Assembly: GCF_014899185.1 (NCBI RefSeq)
Contig: NZ_CP045201.1
Coordinates: forward strand, 356,501-420,500
Reading direction: 5' to 3'
DNA length: 64,000 bases
From: Pseudooceanicola spongiae
GTDB lineage: Bacteria; Pseudomonadota; Alphaproteobacteria; Rhodobacterales; Rhodobacteraceae
Positions 9,683 through 18,917 of the stretch are shown here, piece after piece; position 1 is the stretch's first letter; every line of letters begins with the position of its first letter. A model generated the notes under the pieces. It did no database searches. It saw nothing but the letters and a program-made list of their open reading frames with translations, and was not told where the DNA came from. The translations under genes and the position numbers were made by a program.

Positions 9683-10474
9683 ATGTCCCAGACCATTCGA
9701 AAGCAGACTTTCCTGTCCCGCCTCGCCACACCCCTTGCGGCGGTGGTGATGGCCATGACCCTGACCAGCCCGGCGCAAGCAGGGGACAACCCCTACAACC
9801 TGATTGATCCTGCGAGCGTCAGCGTCGGATCGCTGGGTGACGCAAAGCCCTATGCCCTCACCACAGCCGCCGGCGAATTAACCGGGTTCGATCCTGAGCA
9901 GATCCTGTTCACCGGTCAGGAATTCGCGGCCCTGCTGCCCTCGGTCGCCAATGGCCGTTTCGACATCGCCGCCGCGGCCATCGGCATCACCGAAAAGCGC
10001 GAGGAAGTCGTGGATTTCAGCGATGGTTATCTGGCAGGCTATCTGTCGGTGCTGTCAGGCGAGGATGCCGTGACGGACGATCCGGCAAGCCTGGCGGGCA
10101 AACGGCTTGGCGTGGTGCAGGGCACCTTGCAGGAAATGTACGCCCGCAAGACCTTCACCGATACGGATATCGTGCAGTTCCCTGACAACAACACCGGCGT
10201 TGCGGCGCTGAACAACGGTACGATCGACGCGCATTTCCTGGATTACGAAGCGGCCAAGACCTATGGCGAGCGCTACGATCTTGCCATCAGGGTCAACATT
10301 CCCTCCTTCGATGCGCCTGCAGGTTTTGCGGTCAAGCCGGGCAACGATGCCCTGCGCGAGGCGCTGAATACGGCGATGCATGAGGCGCTGGAGGATGGCA
10401 CCTGGCGCGACCTTTATCAGAAATGGTTCCCCGGTTCGCCCATGCCGAAGGAGTACCTGCCGACAACCAACTGA
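9683..10474 (+). CDS. ABC transporter solute-binding protein, amino-acid type (SBP_bac_3)
   Basis: A signal peptide ([10 protein letters not shown] through AQA) precedes a family 3 periplasmic binding domain ([57 protein letters not shown]). It should bind an amino acid or similar polar solute for an ABC importer. Between GFDPEQ and FTGQEF the protein looks about a dozen residues shorter than usual for the family, so a small in-frame deletion in the first lobe is possible. The region upstream of the gene is a deletion junction with the LacI remnant, so its native promoter may be gone. The following permease gene is broken. The protein may be made but without a working transporter. Confidence 0.85.
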   Translation: MSQTIRKQTFLSRLATPLAAVVMAMTLTSPAQAGDNPYNLIDPASVSVGSLGDAKPYALTTAAGELTGFDPEQILFTGQEFAALLPSVANGRFDIAAAAIGITEKREEVVDFSDGYLAGYLSVLSGEDAVTDDPASLAGKRLGVVQGTLQEMYARKTFTDTDIVQFPDNNTGVAALNNGTIDAHFLDYEAAKTYGERYDLAIRVNIPSFDAPAGFAVKPGNDALREALNTAMHEALEDGTWRDLYQKWFPGSPMPKEYLPTTN

Positions 10475-10490
10475 TCCCGTCGCCAGATGT

Positions 10491-10519
10491 CGGCTGCCGG
10501 GCTCTGCGCCCGGCAGCCG
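10491..10519. promoter_or_regulatory. Intercistronic stem-loop
   Basis: A perfect 12-base inverted repeat (arms 10491-10502 and 10508-10519, loop TCTGC) lies between the binding-protein gene and the permease remnant. No T-tract follows. Stem-loops at this position in transporter operons often stabilise the binding-protein transcript and lower permease expression; that role is inferred. Confidence 0.6.
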
Positions 10520-10576
10520 CTCTGACCAGTTCAAACTCCGCAGTGCCCCTGAGGGACCGCAACGGGAGATCCCCTT

Positions 10577-10956
10577 ATGTGGTTGGAAAACCTGCAACGG
10601 ACGTTCCTTGAATGGGACGCCATGACTGGGGCGCCATGGCCGAAATTCTGCCGATCATGATCGCGACCGGCCTCAAGAACACGCTGATCCTCGCCTTCGC
10701 CTCGACCGTCCTCGGCATCTTCCTTGGGCTTGTCCTGGCGGTGATGGGCATTTCGCGCACCCTCTGGCTGCGTCTGCCTGCGCGCCTCTATACCGACATC
10801 TTTCGCGGCCTGCCGGGCTGCTTCGTGGCCTTTTCCCATAGCGGCGCCGCGCTTGGTCTGATCGCAGGTGAACTTCTGGCTGAGGAAATGGCGCTCGGGG
10901 TGCGCCACCCGTTGTTCGAGGACTTCCGCCCGGAGCGTTTCGCCCTCCCCGCATAA
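10577..10956 (+). pseudogene. Amino-acid ABC permease fragment fused to FAD-oxidoreductase C-terminus
   Basis: ATG 10577 opens a permease-like N-terminus (MWLENLQRTFLEWDAM). The frame then shifts at a 14-base insertion near 10622-10636, where GCCATG occurs twice, and continues as MAEILPIMIATGLKNTLILAF through DIFRGLP, a HisM/GlnP-type permease start. At about 10815 the sequence changes to GCFVAFSHSGAALG and ends FEDFRPERFALPA. That is the C-terminal tail of DadA-like FAD-dependent oxidoreductases. The rest of the permease and most of the oxidoreductase are missing. The result is an in-frame fusion created by deletion. A reading frame from ATG 10636 is open, but the product cannot be a working permease. 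Confidence 0.8.
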
Positions 10957-11177
10957 GTCAGAACAGGCTGCAGTGCGCGCCGTTGCAGCCTGCCGGTTTT
11001 TGGCGAAGGACCAACCATCTTCCATTTGCAGGCGCATCGCCGCAGGTGCCAGACCCGTCCTGAGGGCGGCAGGATGGGCTGGAATACTCCGTCCCATCCT
11101 CTGAAACGATTTCAAATTGTCGAAAGATGTGCCTGGTAAAGCCTGCTGGATGCAACGCTTGGAAACAGTGGATGCGC

Positions 11178-11567
11178 TCAGACCTCGTACAACTCCAGAG
11201 GCAAGCCATCCGGGTCGGGGAAAAATGTAAACCGACATCCTGTAAACGGGTCGGTACGTATCTGTTCGACCAAAATCCCTTCTGCCATCAGATGCTCTTT
11301 GGCAGCGTCGATATCATCAACTTCAAAAGCGACATGTCGGAGGCCGGTTGCTTCTGGAAAACTGGCGCGAGCAGGGGACGCGGGGAAGGAAAACAATTCA
11401 ATCTGTCCCCCCCCGGGCAGAGCAAGGTCCAGTTTGTAGGACGCACGATCCGCCCGGTAATTCTCGGCGACGATCTCAAGGCCCAGCACTTCGGTATAAA
11501 AGCGACGCGAGATGGCGTAATCGCTACAGATGATAGCCACGTGGTGCATTTTCTTGAGAAGCGGCAA
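11178..11567 (-). CDS. VOC family (glyoxalase I-like) metalloprotein
   Basis: This 129-residue single-domain protein of the vicinal oxygen chelate superfamily resembles the YaeR/SMU1112c group. HHVAIICSDYAISRRFYTEV is the first beta-alpha-beta half. LRHVAFEVDDIDAAKEHL and FPDPDGLPLELYEV form the second, with the usual metal-ligand His and Glu positions. Members are lyases, isomerases or resistance proteins; the substrate cannot be told from sequence. It stands alone, between the decayed transporter locus and an IS5 remnant. Confidence 0.88.
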   Translation of the reverse strand: MPLLKKMHHVAIICSDYAISRRFYTEVLGLEIVAENYRADRASYKLDLALPGGGQIELFSFPASPARASFPEATGLRHVAFEVDDIDAAKEHLMAEGILVEQIRTDPFTGCRFTFFPDPDGLPLELYEV

Positions 11568-11647
11568 AGGTCATTTCCTTGTGGTCGGATGTTACTATGT
11601 GTCTATCGCTCTGACAGGTCGAATTGGAGGTCAACGAACGTAGAGTA

Positions 11648-11850
11648 GCTTAGGGTCGGGTTCGAGACCAGAACATGACCACTGCGGTGAGGGTTTCTGC
11701 TGAGTGGAAGGCTTTAGGATATCTGTCGTCGTGCCTTGCGACCTCGCGCCGGTTTTCATGTGCCCGAATGTGATCTCGATCCTTTCGGCCTGCGTCAGAT
11801 CTGACGGGTTTGGCACGCGAGGTGCGGCATGGGGTGCAGCCTTCGGGACG
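11648..11850 (-). mobile_element. IS5-family transposase remnant (C-terminus)
   Basis: Read on the minus strand, about 65 codons match the end of an IS5/IS427-type transposase: GCTPCRTSRAKPV, then AHENRREVARHDDRYPKAF and LTAVVMFW. These align with TPCIPARKGRKV, RLKDWRRVATRYDRCPKVF and LPAVVMFW of the intact copy at 22176-22933. The catalytic Glu region is degraded and the rest of the element is missing. Confidence 0.7.
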
Positions 11851-12528
11851 GGCCAAGACCGCGAACGGCGTGGGCCGCGGGTATGGCACCTCAGTTGGTT
11901 GCGTCCTGTCCACAGCACGTCCGTCGCGGCGTGAGACAGGTTCGCGCCATTCTCGGTGTTCGAAAGGTGATCTGACAGAACTTGCTCGGACAGGAGATGT
12001 CACTGCGCCCGGACGTGTCGAGACTCGAAAAACGGGTTCGGCAGATGGCCAGAACGAGCCGGTCTGCATGCGCCTGTGGCGATGCCCGGGGGGCGCAGTT
12101 GTCGCTATGACTTATCGATCTGCCGCGGCCAACCCTGCGCGCTTCAGCTCATGGAAGAACGTTGGCCCCCGCAATCGAGCGTGAGCCCAGCGATGATGGC
12201 ATTCATTGTGCGGCGAACCAAAGGCGCTCAGATCGACTGTCAGACGGTCCATCTGAGCGCGGTTCATCTTCTTTTAGGTCCTGAGAGAATTGATAGCTTT
12301 GTGCGCCATTTGAGTGCCGAACTGGAAGATGCGCGGGCCATTTCCGAGGCAGCCATTTCGCTGGAGGAGAGGGGCCGCAGATGAACCAAAACCACCAGGC
12401 GGATAAGGTGCAGCGCGCAGGTTGCGGCAGCCGAGAGATGCAGAGCCTGTCGCTCTGCCCGCGCAGGTTCGTTCAGACGATAAGTGCTGCGCGAGATCTC
12501 GTCTCCGAACCTTTGCCCCGCCAAAGCC
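11851..12528. other. Intergenic, decayed sequence with no recognised gene
   Basis: Beyond the IS5 remnant this stretch has no gene I can support. Open frames exist on both strands (for example 12076-12384 plus and 12264-12524 minus), but neither carries a recognisable motif or good ribosome site. It is probably eroded mobile-element or island debris. Confidence 0.5.
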
Positions 12529-13611
12529 TTATCCGGCGGAGGGGCTGAAGAAGAATCGGATCATCTCGGCGCTCGCATCGGGACCTTGCGGATCGGTGTA
12601 GCTGCCTGCGGGCTGACCGCCGGACCATGCGTGCCCCATACCTTCCACGATCCAGTGTTCGACCGTTTCCGTACCATCGGCGTCGTAGGTCGTGCAGTGC
12701 CTGTAGGACCGCCCGTTCACCGTGCGCGCAGTCTCGGTTTGAACGTTCTGCCCCGTGTCGCCCTCAAGGGCTTGCCGGACGATCCGCGCGCCGTTCGACG
12801 GGTGAACCGTGGCATCCGCATCGCCGTGGAAAACGATGCTGCGCGTGACCGCCGTGCGTGGCGTGCTCGCGGCCTCGCGTCCGGCCATGGCCGCGAAGGC
12901 GGAGGGGATGTCCTTCGCCGCACCTGCGGGCAGACCTGAATGGGCACCCACAGCCTTGAAGACATCTGGATAGGCGCCGCCGAGGATGACGGCCATTGCC
13001 GCCCCGGCCGAGAGGCCCGCGACAAAGACACTGTCCTGGGGAATGGCATGGCGGGCGATGATTTCGCGCGTCAGGCCCGCAAGGATGGCAGGCTCGCCAC
13101 GGTCCCGCGTCTGGTCACCACGACTGAACCAGTTCCAGCAGGACTGTGCGTTGTCGCCCCGCGATTGGTGCGGATAGACCACGATGAAGCCATGTTGCTC
13201 AGCCAGGGCGTTCATGCCCGTTCCGGCGGCAAAGTCCTCCGGCGTCTGGGTGCAGCCGTGGAGCATCACCACAAGGCCGGTCGCCCCTTCCTGCGCCGAG
13301 GCTGGCACATAGGTGCGATAGCGGCGCGTCCCCGCGGCGCAGGTGAAGCTGCCCTCGGCAAAGCTTGCGCCATTCGGCAGGTCCGAGGGTTGAGCTGCCG
13401 GTTGGCCGGAAGGTTGGAGGCGGGCCATGAGGCCGGAAAGCGCGGTCGTCAGTCTGTCGCTCCCGCCAGCGGCGGGGACACCGGCCATGGGCCCGGCGGT
13501 CAGACCGTGCTGGGCAAGGGTCCGGGTCACGAGGTCGTTGGCGGAGGCAAGCTGCGCGGCGCGCGTTTGCCCGGTCGCCGGGCGCAGGACGCCGGCGTTG
13601 AAGGTGATCAT
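12529..13611 (-). CDS. PHB depolymerase-family esterase
   Basis: The 360-residue alpha/beta hydrolase belongs to the LpqC/poly(3-hydroxybutyrate) depolymerase family. It has the oxyanion segment VVMLHGCTQTPEDFAAGTGMN, nucleophile elbow GLSAGAAMA, catalytic Asp in FHGDADATVHP and His in GMGHAWSGG. No signal peptide is visible, so it may act inside the cell on storage polyester or on soluble esters. The ATG at 13611 was chosen because the longer frame runs through the upstream CopG-like gene. A ribbon-helix-helix regulator gene lies 26 bases upstream on the same strand, suggesting a two-gene operon. Confidence 0.9.
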   Translation of the reverse strand: MITFNAGVLRPATGQTRAAQLASANDLVTRTLAQHGLTAGPMAGVPAAGGSDRLTTALSGLMARLQPSGQPAAQPSDLPNGASFAEGSFTCAAGTRRYRTYVPASAQEGATGLVVMLHGCTQTPEDFAAGTGMNALAEQHGFIVVYPHQSRGDNAQSCWNWFSRGDQTRDRGEPAILAGLTREIIARHAIPQDSVFVAGLSAGAAMAVILGGAYPDVFKAVGAHSGLPAGAAKDIPSAFAAMAGREAASTPRTAVTRSIVFHGDADATVHPSNGARIVRQALEGDTGQNVQTETARTVNGRSYRHCTTYDADGTETVEHWIVEGMGHAWSGGQPAGSYTDPQGPDASAEMIRFFFSPSAG

Positions 13612-13637
13612 CTGTTTCGTCCTTGTGAGGGTCGCCG

Positions 13638-14054
13638 CTACAGGATGCGGTCGGCCAGTGCCTTCTTGATGTCCGCGGAGGCCTGAAGGCTGCCGAGAAC
13701 GGTGATCGAGCCAATGGTGGCCCGGGCAAGTTCGGGCGTGACGTCTGAGCCGATGCGGGCCAGTCCCACCACCTTGATATGCAGGACTTCGCCAGCCGCG
13801 CGACACTGCTCGAGCTCCGCCCGGCCGAAGTCGCGCAGACCGAGCTCCATGGTATGGCGCTCAATGGAGCGCTCGACCGCCTCGCCATGCGCGTCGAGGT
13901 GCTTGCGGATCGCGGTGCGGATGAAGTCGCTGCGGTTGGAGTAGAACCCCTCCTGCACCAGCAGGTCGATGCGGCCAAGATCGACGAAGCCGAGATTGAT
14001 GGTGATCTTCTCGTTGTCGGGCTGCTTGTCCCGGATCTGTCTTATGTCGGCCAT
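13638..14054 (-). CDS. CopG-like ribbon-helix-helix transcriptional regulator
   Basis: The 138-residue protein has an N-terminal ribbon-helix-helix: a beta strand (KITINLGFVDLGRIDLLV) followed by GFYSNRSDFIRTAIRKHLD. The larger C-terminal part (HIKVVGLARIGSDVTPELA, TIGSITVLGSLQASADIKKAL) could be a ligand-binding or oligomerisation domain. The ATG at 14054 has GGAG upstream. It is co-directional with and just upstream of the esterase gene, so it probably regulates that operon. It is longer than plasmid-type antitoxins and there is no toxin gene beside it, so an antitoxin role is unlikely. Confidence 0.82.
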   Translation of the reverse strand: MADIRQIRDKQPDNEKITINLGFVDLGRIDLLVQEGFYSNRSDFIRTAIRKHLDAHGEAVERSIERHTMELGLRDFGRAELEQCRAAGEVLHIKVVGLARIGSDVTPELARATIGSITVLGSLQASADIKKALADRIL

Positions 14055-14233
14055 TGTCGATTCTCCATCTGTATGGATGGTATATGGATGTCTATTGGAT
14101 GTGCGCAAGGGCGGCTCGCCGATCTTTTCCAGCTGAGTGGCAAAGGAATGCCAATTCCAAACGAGCCGTTACGCTGGGCAAGTCCCGGCGCACACCTACC
14201 TGTCTCTTCGCCTTGAACGGGAGAAAGCAACGA

Positions 14234-15181
14234 ATGAGCTCCAACCGCGACCACCAGACCCTCCGCGATGCCGTCCTGACCCATGGGGTCGTCAGTGCCC
14301 GCCCCGAAGTTCTGCTGACGGGCTCAGGCTGGCGTGTGGCCGTGGCCGTCGCCCAGGAAGCGGTCCTGCGGCTCTGGAACGACGATGCTTTCGGTCTTGC
14401 CGGCAACGTGGCCTTCCGGATGTTGATGGCGATCTTTCCGTTTCTGATCTTCACGAGTTCGCTGACCGCCTTCATCGGCGACCGCTCCATGGCCGACGAC
14501 CTGACCGCGTTCCTGATCGAGATCGTGCCGCCGGTCATCGCCGATCCGATTGTCTCGGAGGTGGAGAAGGTCATGACCGCGCAGCGCGGCGGCGTGCTCA
14601 GCATCGGTATCCTGCTGACCGTCTGGTTTGCTGTGGGCGGGGTCGACGGCGTGCGTGTCGGTCTGAACCGCGCCTATGGCATCCGGGAAACCCGGTCGGG
14701 CATAATGATCTACGCGATCCAGGCGGGCGTGGTTCTCATGTCCGGTTTTGCCCTTGTGATGGTTGGCTACCTGCTGGTGCTGGCGCCGAGAGCCGGGTCC
14801 TGGCTGCATCAGTTCCTGCCCGGGTTCGATCCGGCCTCTGTCACGGTGAGCCTTATCCGCTACCCGGCGGCGGGAATCATCCTCCTTTCCTTGCTGTTTG
14901 CGGCGCATGTCATTCTGCCCGCGCGCCGCACCAGGTTCTCCAGCCTTTGGCCGGGCGTGCTCTTTACCGTCTGCGCGTGGATCGTCCTGACCGCGGCCTT
15001 TTCGGTCTATCTGTCCAGGTTCGCGAGTTATGCGAGCTATTACGCGGGCCTCGCAGGGATCATCGCAGCCCTTTACTTCATGTATCTCGCGGCCCTGATC
15101 CTGATTTTCGGGGGTGAGCTCAACCGGGCCATCAGAATCCGGCGACTGGCGCAGTCCCTGCGACCCAAAAAGAGCACATGA
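14234..15181 (+). CDS. YihY/BrkB family inner-membrane protein
   Basis: This 315-residue membrane protein has about six hydrophobic segments and the family landmarks NVAFRMLMAIFPFLIF, VWFAVGGVDGVRVGLNRAYG, LFTVCAWIVLTAAFSVYL and SYYAGLAGIIAALYFMYLAALILIFGGELN. The last is the most conserved part of the UPF0761/BrkB family. Its biochemical role is not established; a transport or envelope function is usually assumed. ATG 14234 has GGGAG upstream. It is divergent from the CopG-like gene. Confidence 0.9.
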   Translation: MSSNRDHQTLRDAVLTHGVVSARPEVLLTGSGWRVAVAVAQEAVLRLWNDDAFGLAGNVAFRMLMAIFPFLIFTSSLTAFIGDRSMADDLTAFLIEIVPPVIADPIVSEVEKVMTAQRGGVLSIGILLTVWFAVGGVDGVRVGLNRAYGIRETRSGIMIYAIQAGVVLMSGFALVMVGYLLVLAPRAGSWLHQFLPGFDPASVTVSLIRYPAAGIILLSLLFAAHVILPARRTRFSSLWPGVLFTVCAWIVLTAAFSVYLSRFASYASYYAGLAGIIAALYFMYLAALILIFGGELNRAIRIRRLAQSLRPKKST

Positions 15182-15451
15182 ACGGGAGGTCTGAGCCCGT
15201 GTTCTGCTGTCTTTTCCGGACTCGCGCTGACGGGGGGAAGAGAGCCACCGTGGTCACTTTCTCAATTCCGGGTTTGCATATCAGAAGGAGTGAGCGCTCC
15301 TCGGGCTGTTCGCTCAGCGATACTTCTTCGCGGTCGATGTCCGCCTTTCATGCCCGACGCACCGGTCTGGGGTCCACCAGGCACGACCGTCGCATTTGGG
15401 CAGCTGCCTTGGGCTCCAGACATCGCTGAGGCCACAAAGGGGAAAGTAACG

Positions 15452-15676
15452 ATGAACATGACGATGGACGCAAACACCAAACATTGGCTTGTGTGGCGGA
15501 AGATTGCTCCTGTGGTCGAAATCACTCAAGGCAAGACAACTTCGGCGGAGGCGAGCTGGTCCTCAGATCTGACAGGCTCCGAAATCGAGGGCTGGGTCGA
15601 GGATTCCAAATGGGGCTTTGAGACTGTACCGCGTGCCAATCTGATCGACATCCATCCCAATACGACAAGCAGTTGA
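15452..15676 (+). CDS. Small hypothetical protein
   Basis: The 74-residue product starts MNMTMDANTKHWLVWRKIAP and has no motif I recognise. It has a good ribosome site (AAAGGGGAAAG) before ATG 15452. The frame is open further upstream to 15290, but that part looks noncoding. Its end abuts the IS3 remnant, so the reading frame may have been altered at the 3' end. Confidence 0.5.
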   Translation: MNMTMDANTKHWLVWRKIAPVVEITQGKTTSAEASWSSDLTGSEIEGWVEDSKWGFETVPRANLIDIHPNTTSS

Positions 15677-16260
15677 AGGATCTGCAGGAGGCCTGCCGCG
15701 AGGAGTTGCTTGAGTTGTGTGCCTGAAAAAGGCGGCAGGCTAGGGGCGTCTCGGTGTCGATCGGCAAGCTTTGCACCTTGTTTGGCGTGCTGCGACTGAA
15801 GGTCTCGTACAAGCCGACCGAGGCGATGGTCGAGGAAAAACCATCCTTTGTCTATCGGACAGTGCCCTGGCTTCCGGGCTTCCGTGCGACAACAGCGATG
15901 ACACGAACGCCATCGGTACGAATGGTCCAGCCGAATGATCGTACAACTATGCGGCCGCTCTTTCAGCTCAAGGACTGGTCGTGAGCAAGCAGGTTATGGG
16001 CATGTGGCCCCGGATCCCGCTCATTCCTTGCGTCGCCACAGCACCGAACGAACGCTTTCTGTCGGCAGATGTGCGCCTCAAATCGCTGGCCTGGAAACGG
16101 GTGCCCCACATTGGCCAAGGTCTTGAGCGGCAAAAGATCGCTGGACATCGCTGGCGCTGGTGATCGATTGCGAAATCATTGAGCGTCTAGGCTCTGACCT
16201 GTCGCGCACCGCCAAGGCAATCACCGGCATCATTTCGATAGCTTCTAAAACAACCATGCC
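15657..16260 (+). mobile_element. IS3-family transposase remnant, multiply broken
   Basis: Pieces of one IS3-type OrfB occur in order but in different frames and with stops. MSIGKLCTLFGV and VSYKPTEA are at about 15754, EEKPSFVYRTVPWL at about 15833, FQLKDW at about 15960 and ATAPNER at about 16030. LVIDCEIIERLGSDLSRTAKAITG is split across about 16156-16230. A possible OrfA end (QLKDLQEACREELLELC) precedes it at about 15667. The DDE catalytic core is not intact, so the element is dead. Confidence 0.72.
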
Positions 16261-16444
16261 GTCTTCGGGCACATGCCATGCGCATGCCTGCCGAGGCACT
16301 GAGGTGAGCGGCTCAATCAGAGTTGATTTAGCTGGATCACTGGACCTATTCCAAGGCTGTTGTCAGCATAGCTGCTGTTTGTCTCTCTCAAGCAAAACAG
16401 TAGATTGCTCACGGCATCGAACACAGGCGAGCCTATGCCGCCCA

Positions 16445-17374
16445 TCAGCCCAGGCTGCCTGCAAATCGCTCTGCCAGACGGCCCTGTTTAAACGCGTCGG
16501 CGATAAAGTCGACGAACGCGCGGGTTTTGCCGGGCAATAGTGTCCGAGAGGCGAAATAAATTGAGATCGGTCCCGCATCGGCATACCATTTCGGCACCAG
16601 TCGGATGAGCGCGCCGCTTTCCAGATCTTCGATGACATCGGCCACCACCAGCATCGCGACGCCCAGTCCCAGCAAAGCGGATCGTCGCATCGCCGCGGGA
16701 TCATTGAAGACAAAGGCCTCCTTGAGCGGCGCTGGCGTTTGCGCACCGGCGGCGTCGCGCATGGTCCAGTGCCGGATCCGCCCGGACTGCAGCGAGCGCA
16801 TGACAATGCCGTCCAACTTTGCCAGATCAGCCGGACTGGCGGGAAGCCTGCGGTCTGCCATATAGGCGGGTGAAGCCACCGCAATAATGTGGGCCGGGGC
16901 CAGATTGCGAGCGACAACGCCAGGCGACAAGTCGAACCCGCCGCCAATCGCCGCATCATAGCCTTCGGCGATGATATCGACCTGCCTGTTCTCGAAATGC
17001 CACTCGGGACGCACACCGGGATAGCGGGTGATGAAGTCGGGCAGAAGCGGCAGAATGTGCATCGCGCCAAACGTCGGCGCCATACTCACCCTGAGCACGC
17101 CCGACGGCGCGCCGCCCGCTGTCGCCACGCCTGCAATCGCCGCCTGTATGTCGCTCAGGTTCCCCGAGATCGCCTGGTGAAACGCCTCGCCCGCTTCCGT
17201 CAGGGTCAGCTTGCGGGTTGAGCGGTGGAACAGGCGGACGCCCAGATTGCGCTCCAGCATGGCGACATTGCGGCTGACGGCCGCCGGAGTGAGCGCGAGA
17301 CGGCGGGCCGCTTCGGAAAAGCTGCCATGGTCGGCACTGCGCACGAAGGATTCCAGATTGGCGAGCGTTTCCAT
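16445..17374 (-). CDS. LysR-family transcriptional regulator
   Basis: The 309-residue regulator has an N-terminal winged helix-turn-helix (LESFVRSADHGSFSEAARRL, LTPAAVSRNVAMLERNLGVRLF) and a LysR substrate-binding domain (GVLRVSMAPTFGAMHI onward). The annotated ATG is 17374; a TTG six codons upstream is possible. It is divergent from the SDR gene at 17482, with a palindrome overlapping the gene starts. It probably controls the four-gene SDR cluster and itself. The effector is unknown. Confidence 0.92.
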   Translation of the reverse strand: METLANLESFVRSADHGSFSEAARRLALTPAAVSRNVAMLERNLGVRLFHRSTRKLTLTEAGEAFHQAISGNLSDIQAAIAGVATAGGAPSGVLRVSMAPTFGAMHILPLLPDFITRYPGVRPEWHFENRQVDIIAEGYDAAIGGGFDLSPGVVARNLAPAHIIAVASPAYMADRRLPASPADLAKLDGIVMRSLQSGRIRHWTMRDAAGAQTPAPLKEAFVFNDPAAMRRSALLGLGVAMLVVADVIEDLESGALIRLVPKWYADAGPISIYFASRTLLPGKTRAFVDFIADAFKQGRLAERFAGSLG

Positions 17375-17382
17375 AGGCGCAT

Positions 17383-17401
17383 CTTCAATCAATCATTGAA
17401 G
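17383..17401. promoter_or_regulatory. Candidate LysR box
   Basis: The inverted repeat CTTCAA-N7-TTGAAG lies at the 5' end of the LysR gene, between it and the divergent SDR operon. It fits the T-N11-A pattern of LysR sites. Function is inferred from position and symmetry only. Confidence 0.45.
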
Positions 17402-17481
17402 ATAATGCAAGCCATATACGGCTAATCCTTGATGATCAGTTCCGTCATGTTCGCTTCAGGAACACAGATGGAGCGAAGACG

Positions 17482-18240
17482 ATGACAAGCAATTCCCAAC
17501 CCCTCCTCGGCAAGGTCGCCTTGGTCACTGGCGGCACCCGTGGCATTGGCGCAGCCATTGTACGCCGCCTTGCAAGCGATGGGGCAGACGTGGTTTTCAG
17601 CTATGCCGCCTCTATGGATCAGGCATCCGCCATCGCGCAGGAGGTCGAGGCGATGGGGCGTCGGGCTCTGGCTATCCGCGCGGATCAGGCGGACGCGGTC
17701 GAGGTCACAGCCCTCGTGCGGGAGGCCCATGCCGCATTCGGTCGGCTCGACATTCTTATCAATTCAGCCGGGGTTTTCGTGACCGGAAGCGTTGACGACG
17801 CTGACGCGGATCTCGCGGCGTTCGATCATCAGATCGCGGTCAATGTGAAGGGTGTTGCGACGGCGGTCCGGGCGGCGGTGCCACTGCTCAGCGACGGCGG
17901 ACGCATTGTCTCCATCGGGACGACCGGGGCGGTCCACGTGCCTTTCGCCGGCGCCGCGGACTATATCGCCAGCAAGGCAGCGGTCGCGGCCTATAGCCGT
18001 GGCTGGGCGCGCGATCTTGGGCCCCGTGGCATCACCGTCAACGTGGTGCAGCCCGGCGCGATCAATACCGACATGAACCCGGAAACCGGCGACTTTGCGG
18101 CGATGCTGAGCGGCCTTGCCGCACTGGGCCGCTATGGCCAGCCGCAGGATATCGCCAACGCCGTCGCCTTTTTGGCCGGACCGGACGCCAGCTATATCAC
18201 CGGCGCCACGCTTAACGTCGATGGCGGCCAGCTCGCCTGA
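17482..18240 (+). CDS. Short-chain dehydrogenase/reductase
   Basis: This is a 252-residue classical SDR: TGGTRGIGAAIVRRL (NAD(P) binding), ILINSAGVF (NAG-type motif) and YIASK (catalytic Tyr and Lys). The residue at the usual catalytic Ser position appears to be Thr (SIGTTGAVHVPFAG). It ends ITGATLNVDGGQLA as FabG-like SDRs do. It probably reduces a ketone or oxidises an alcohol. It is the first gene of a same-strand cluster with an F420-like reductase, an NTF2-like protein and a broken old-yellow enzyme, and is divergent from the LysR gene. Confidence 0.92.
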   Translation: MTSNSQPLLGKVALVTGGTRGIGAAIVRRLASDGADVVFSYAASMDQASAIAQEVEAMGRRALAIRADQADAVEVTALVREAHAAFGRLDILINSAGVFVTGSVDDADADLAAFDHQIAVNVKGVATAVRAAVPLLSDGGRIVSIGTTGAVHVPFAGAADYIASKAAVAAYSRGWARDLGPRGITVNVVQPGAINTDMNPETGDFAAMLSGLAALGRYGQPQDIANAVAFLAGPDASYITGATLNVDGGQLA

Positions 18241-18285
18241 TCGCGCGCTCCCCCATCCATTTTCGCACATCGAAGGAATGAAACC

Positions 18286-18888
18286 ATGACAACCATCGGA
18301 ATTATCGGCGCAGGGCAGATCGGCAGCGCCATTGCCCGGGCCCTCGCCAACAAGGGCATTGCAGCAACCCTCGCCAATAGCCGGGGGCCGGAAAGCCTGC
18401 GCGACCTGCTGTCTGAGGTCGGTCCGGCCATCACGGGAGGCACCGTCGCAGAGGCCGCCGCGAAGGATATCGTCTTTGTTGCGGTCAACTGGTCGCGGCT
18501 GGCGGGTCTGTTGTCCACCTTGCCCGATTTTGGCGGGCGGATCGTGGTGGATGCGAACAATCCCATCGAGGCGCCGCTGTTCAAGCCGGTCGATCTTGGT
18601 CGGGTCGCTTCATCGGAAGTTGTTGCCGGGATGGCGCGCGGGGCCAAGCTGGTAAAGGGCTTCAACCACCTCCGGCCGCAGCTTCTGTCGGGCGATCCGC
18701 AAAGCGAAGGCGGCAAGCGCGTCCTGTTCTATTCTGGCGACGACGCAGCCGCCAAGGGAGAGGTCTGCGCGCTCATCGACCGGCTTGGCTTTGCAGGAAT
18801 TGATCTCGGCTCGCTCGCTGACGGCGCGCGCCTCGTGCAATTTCCGGGCGGTCCGTTGCCTGCCCTGAACCTCGTTAAGTTTGACTGA
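18286..18888 (+). CDS. NADPH-dependent F420 reductase-like / NAD(P)-binding protein
   Basis: The 200-residue protein has an N-terminal Rossmann fold (IGIIGAGQIGSAIARAL, NSRGPESL) and VVDANNPIEAPLF and VKGFNHLRP segments. These are typical of the F420H2:NADP oxidoreductase-like group found in bacteria without F420. The substrate is unknown. ATG 18286 follows GAAGGAATG, 45 bases after the SDR gene. A paralogue is at 48554-49174 in the other redox cluster. Confidence 0.87.
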   Translation: MTTIGIIGAGQIGSAIARALANKGIAATLANSRGPESLRDLLSEVGPAITGGTVAEAAAKDIVFVAVNWSRLAGLLSTLPDFGGRIVVDANNPIEAPLFKPVDLGRVASSEVVAGMARGAKLVKGFNHLRPQLLSGDPQSEGGKRVLFYSGDDAAAKGEVCALIDRLGFAGIDLGSLADGARLVQFPGGPLPALNLVKFD

Positions 18889-18917
18889 TCTGCCCTCCAT
18901 ACCGAAAGGAATTTACC

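Noticed and set aside
12264-12524. Small minus-strand frame in decayed intergenic DNA
   Set aside because: No ribosome site, motif or conserved look; surrounded by IS debris.
13638-14054. CopG-like protein as antitoxin of a toxin-antitoxin pair
   Set aside because: No small toxin gene is adjacent; the partner gene is a full-length esterase and the protein is longer than typical antitoxins.
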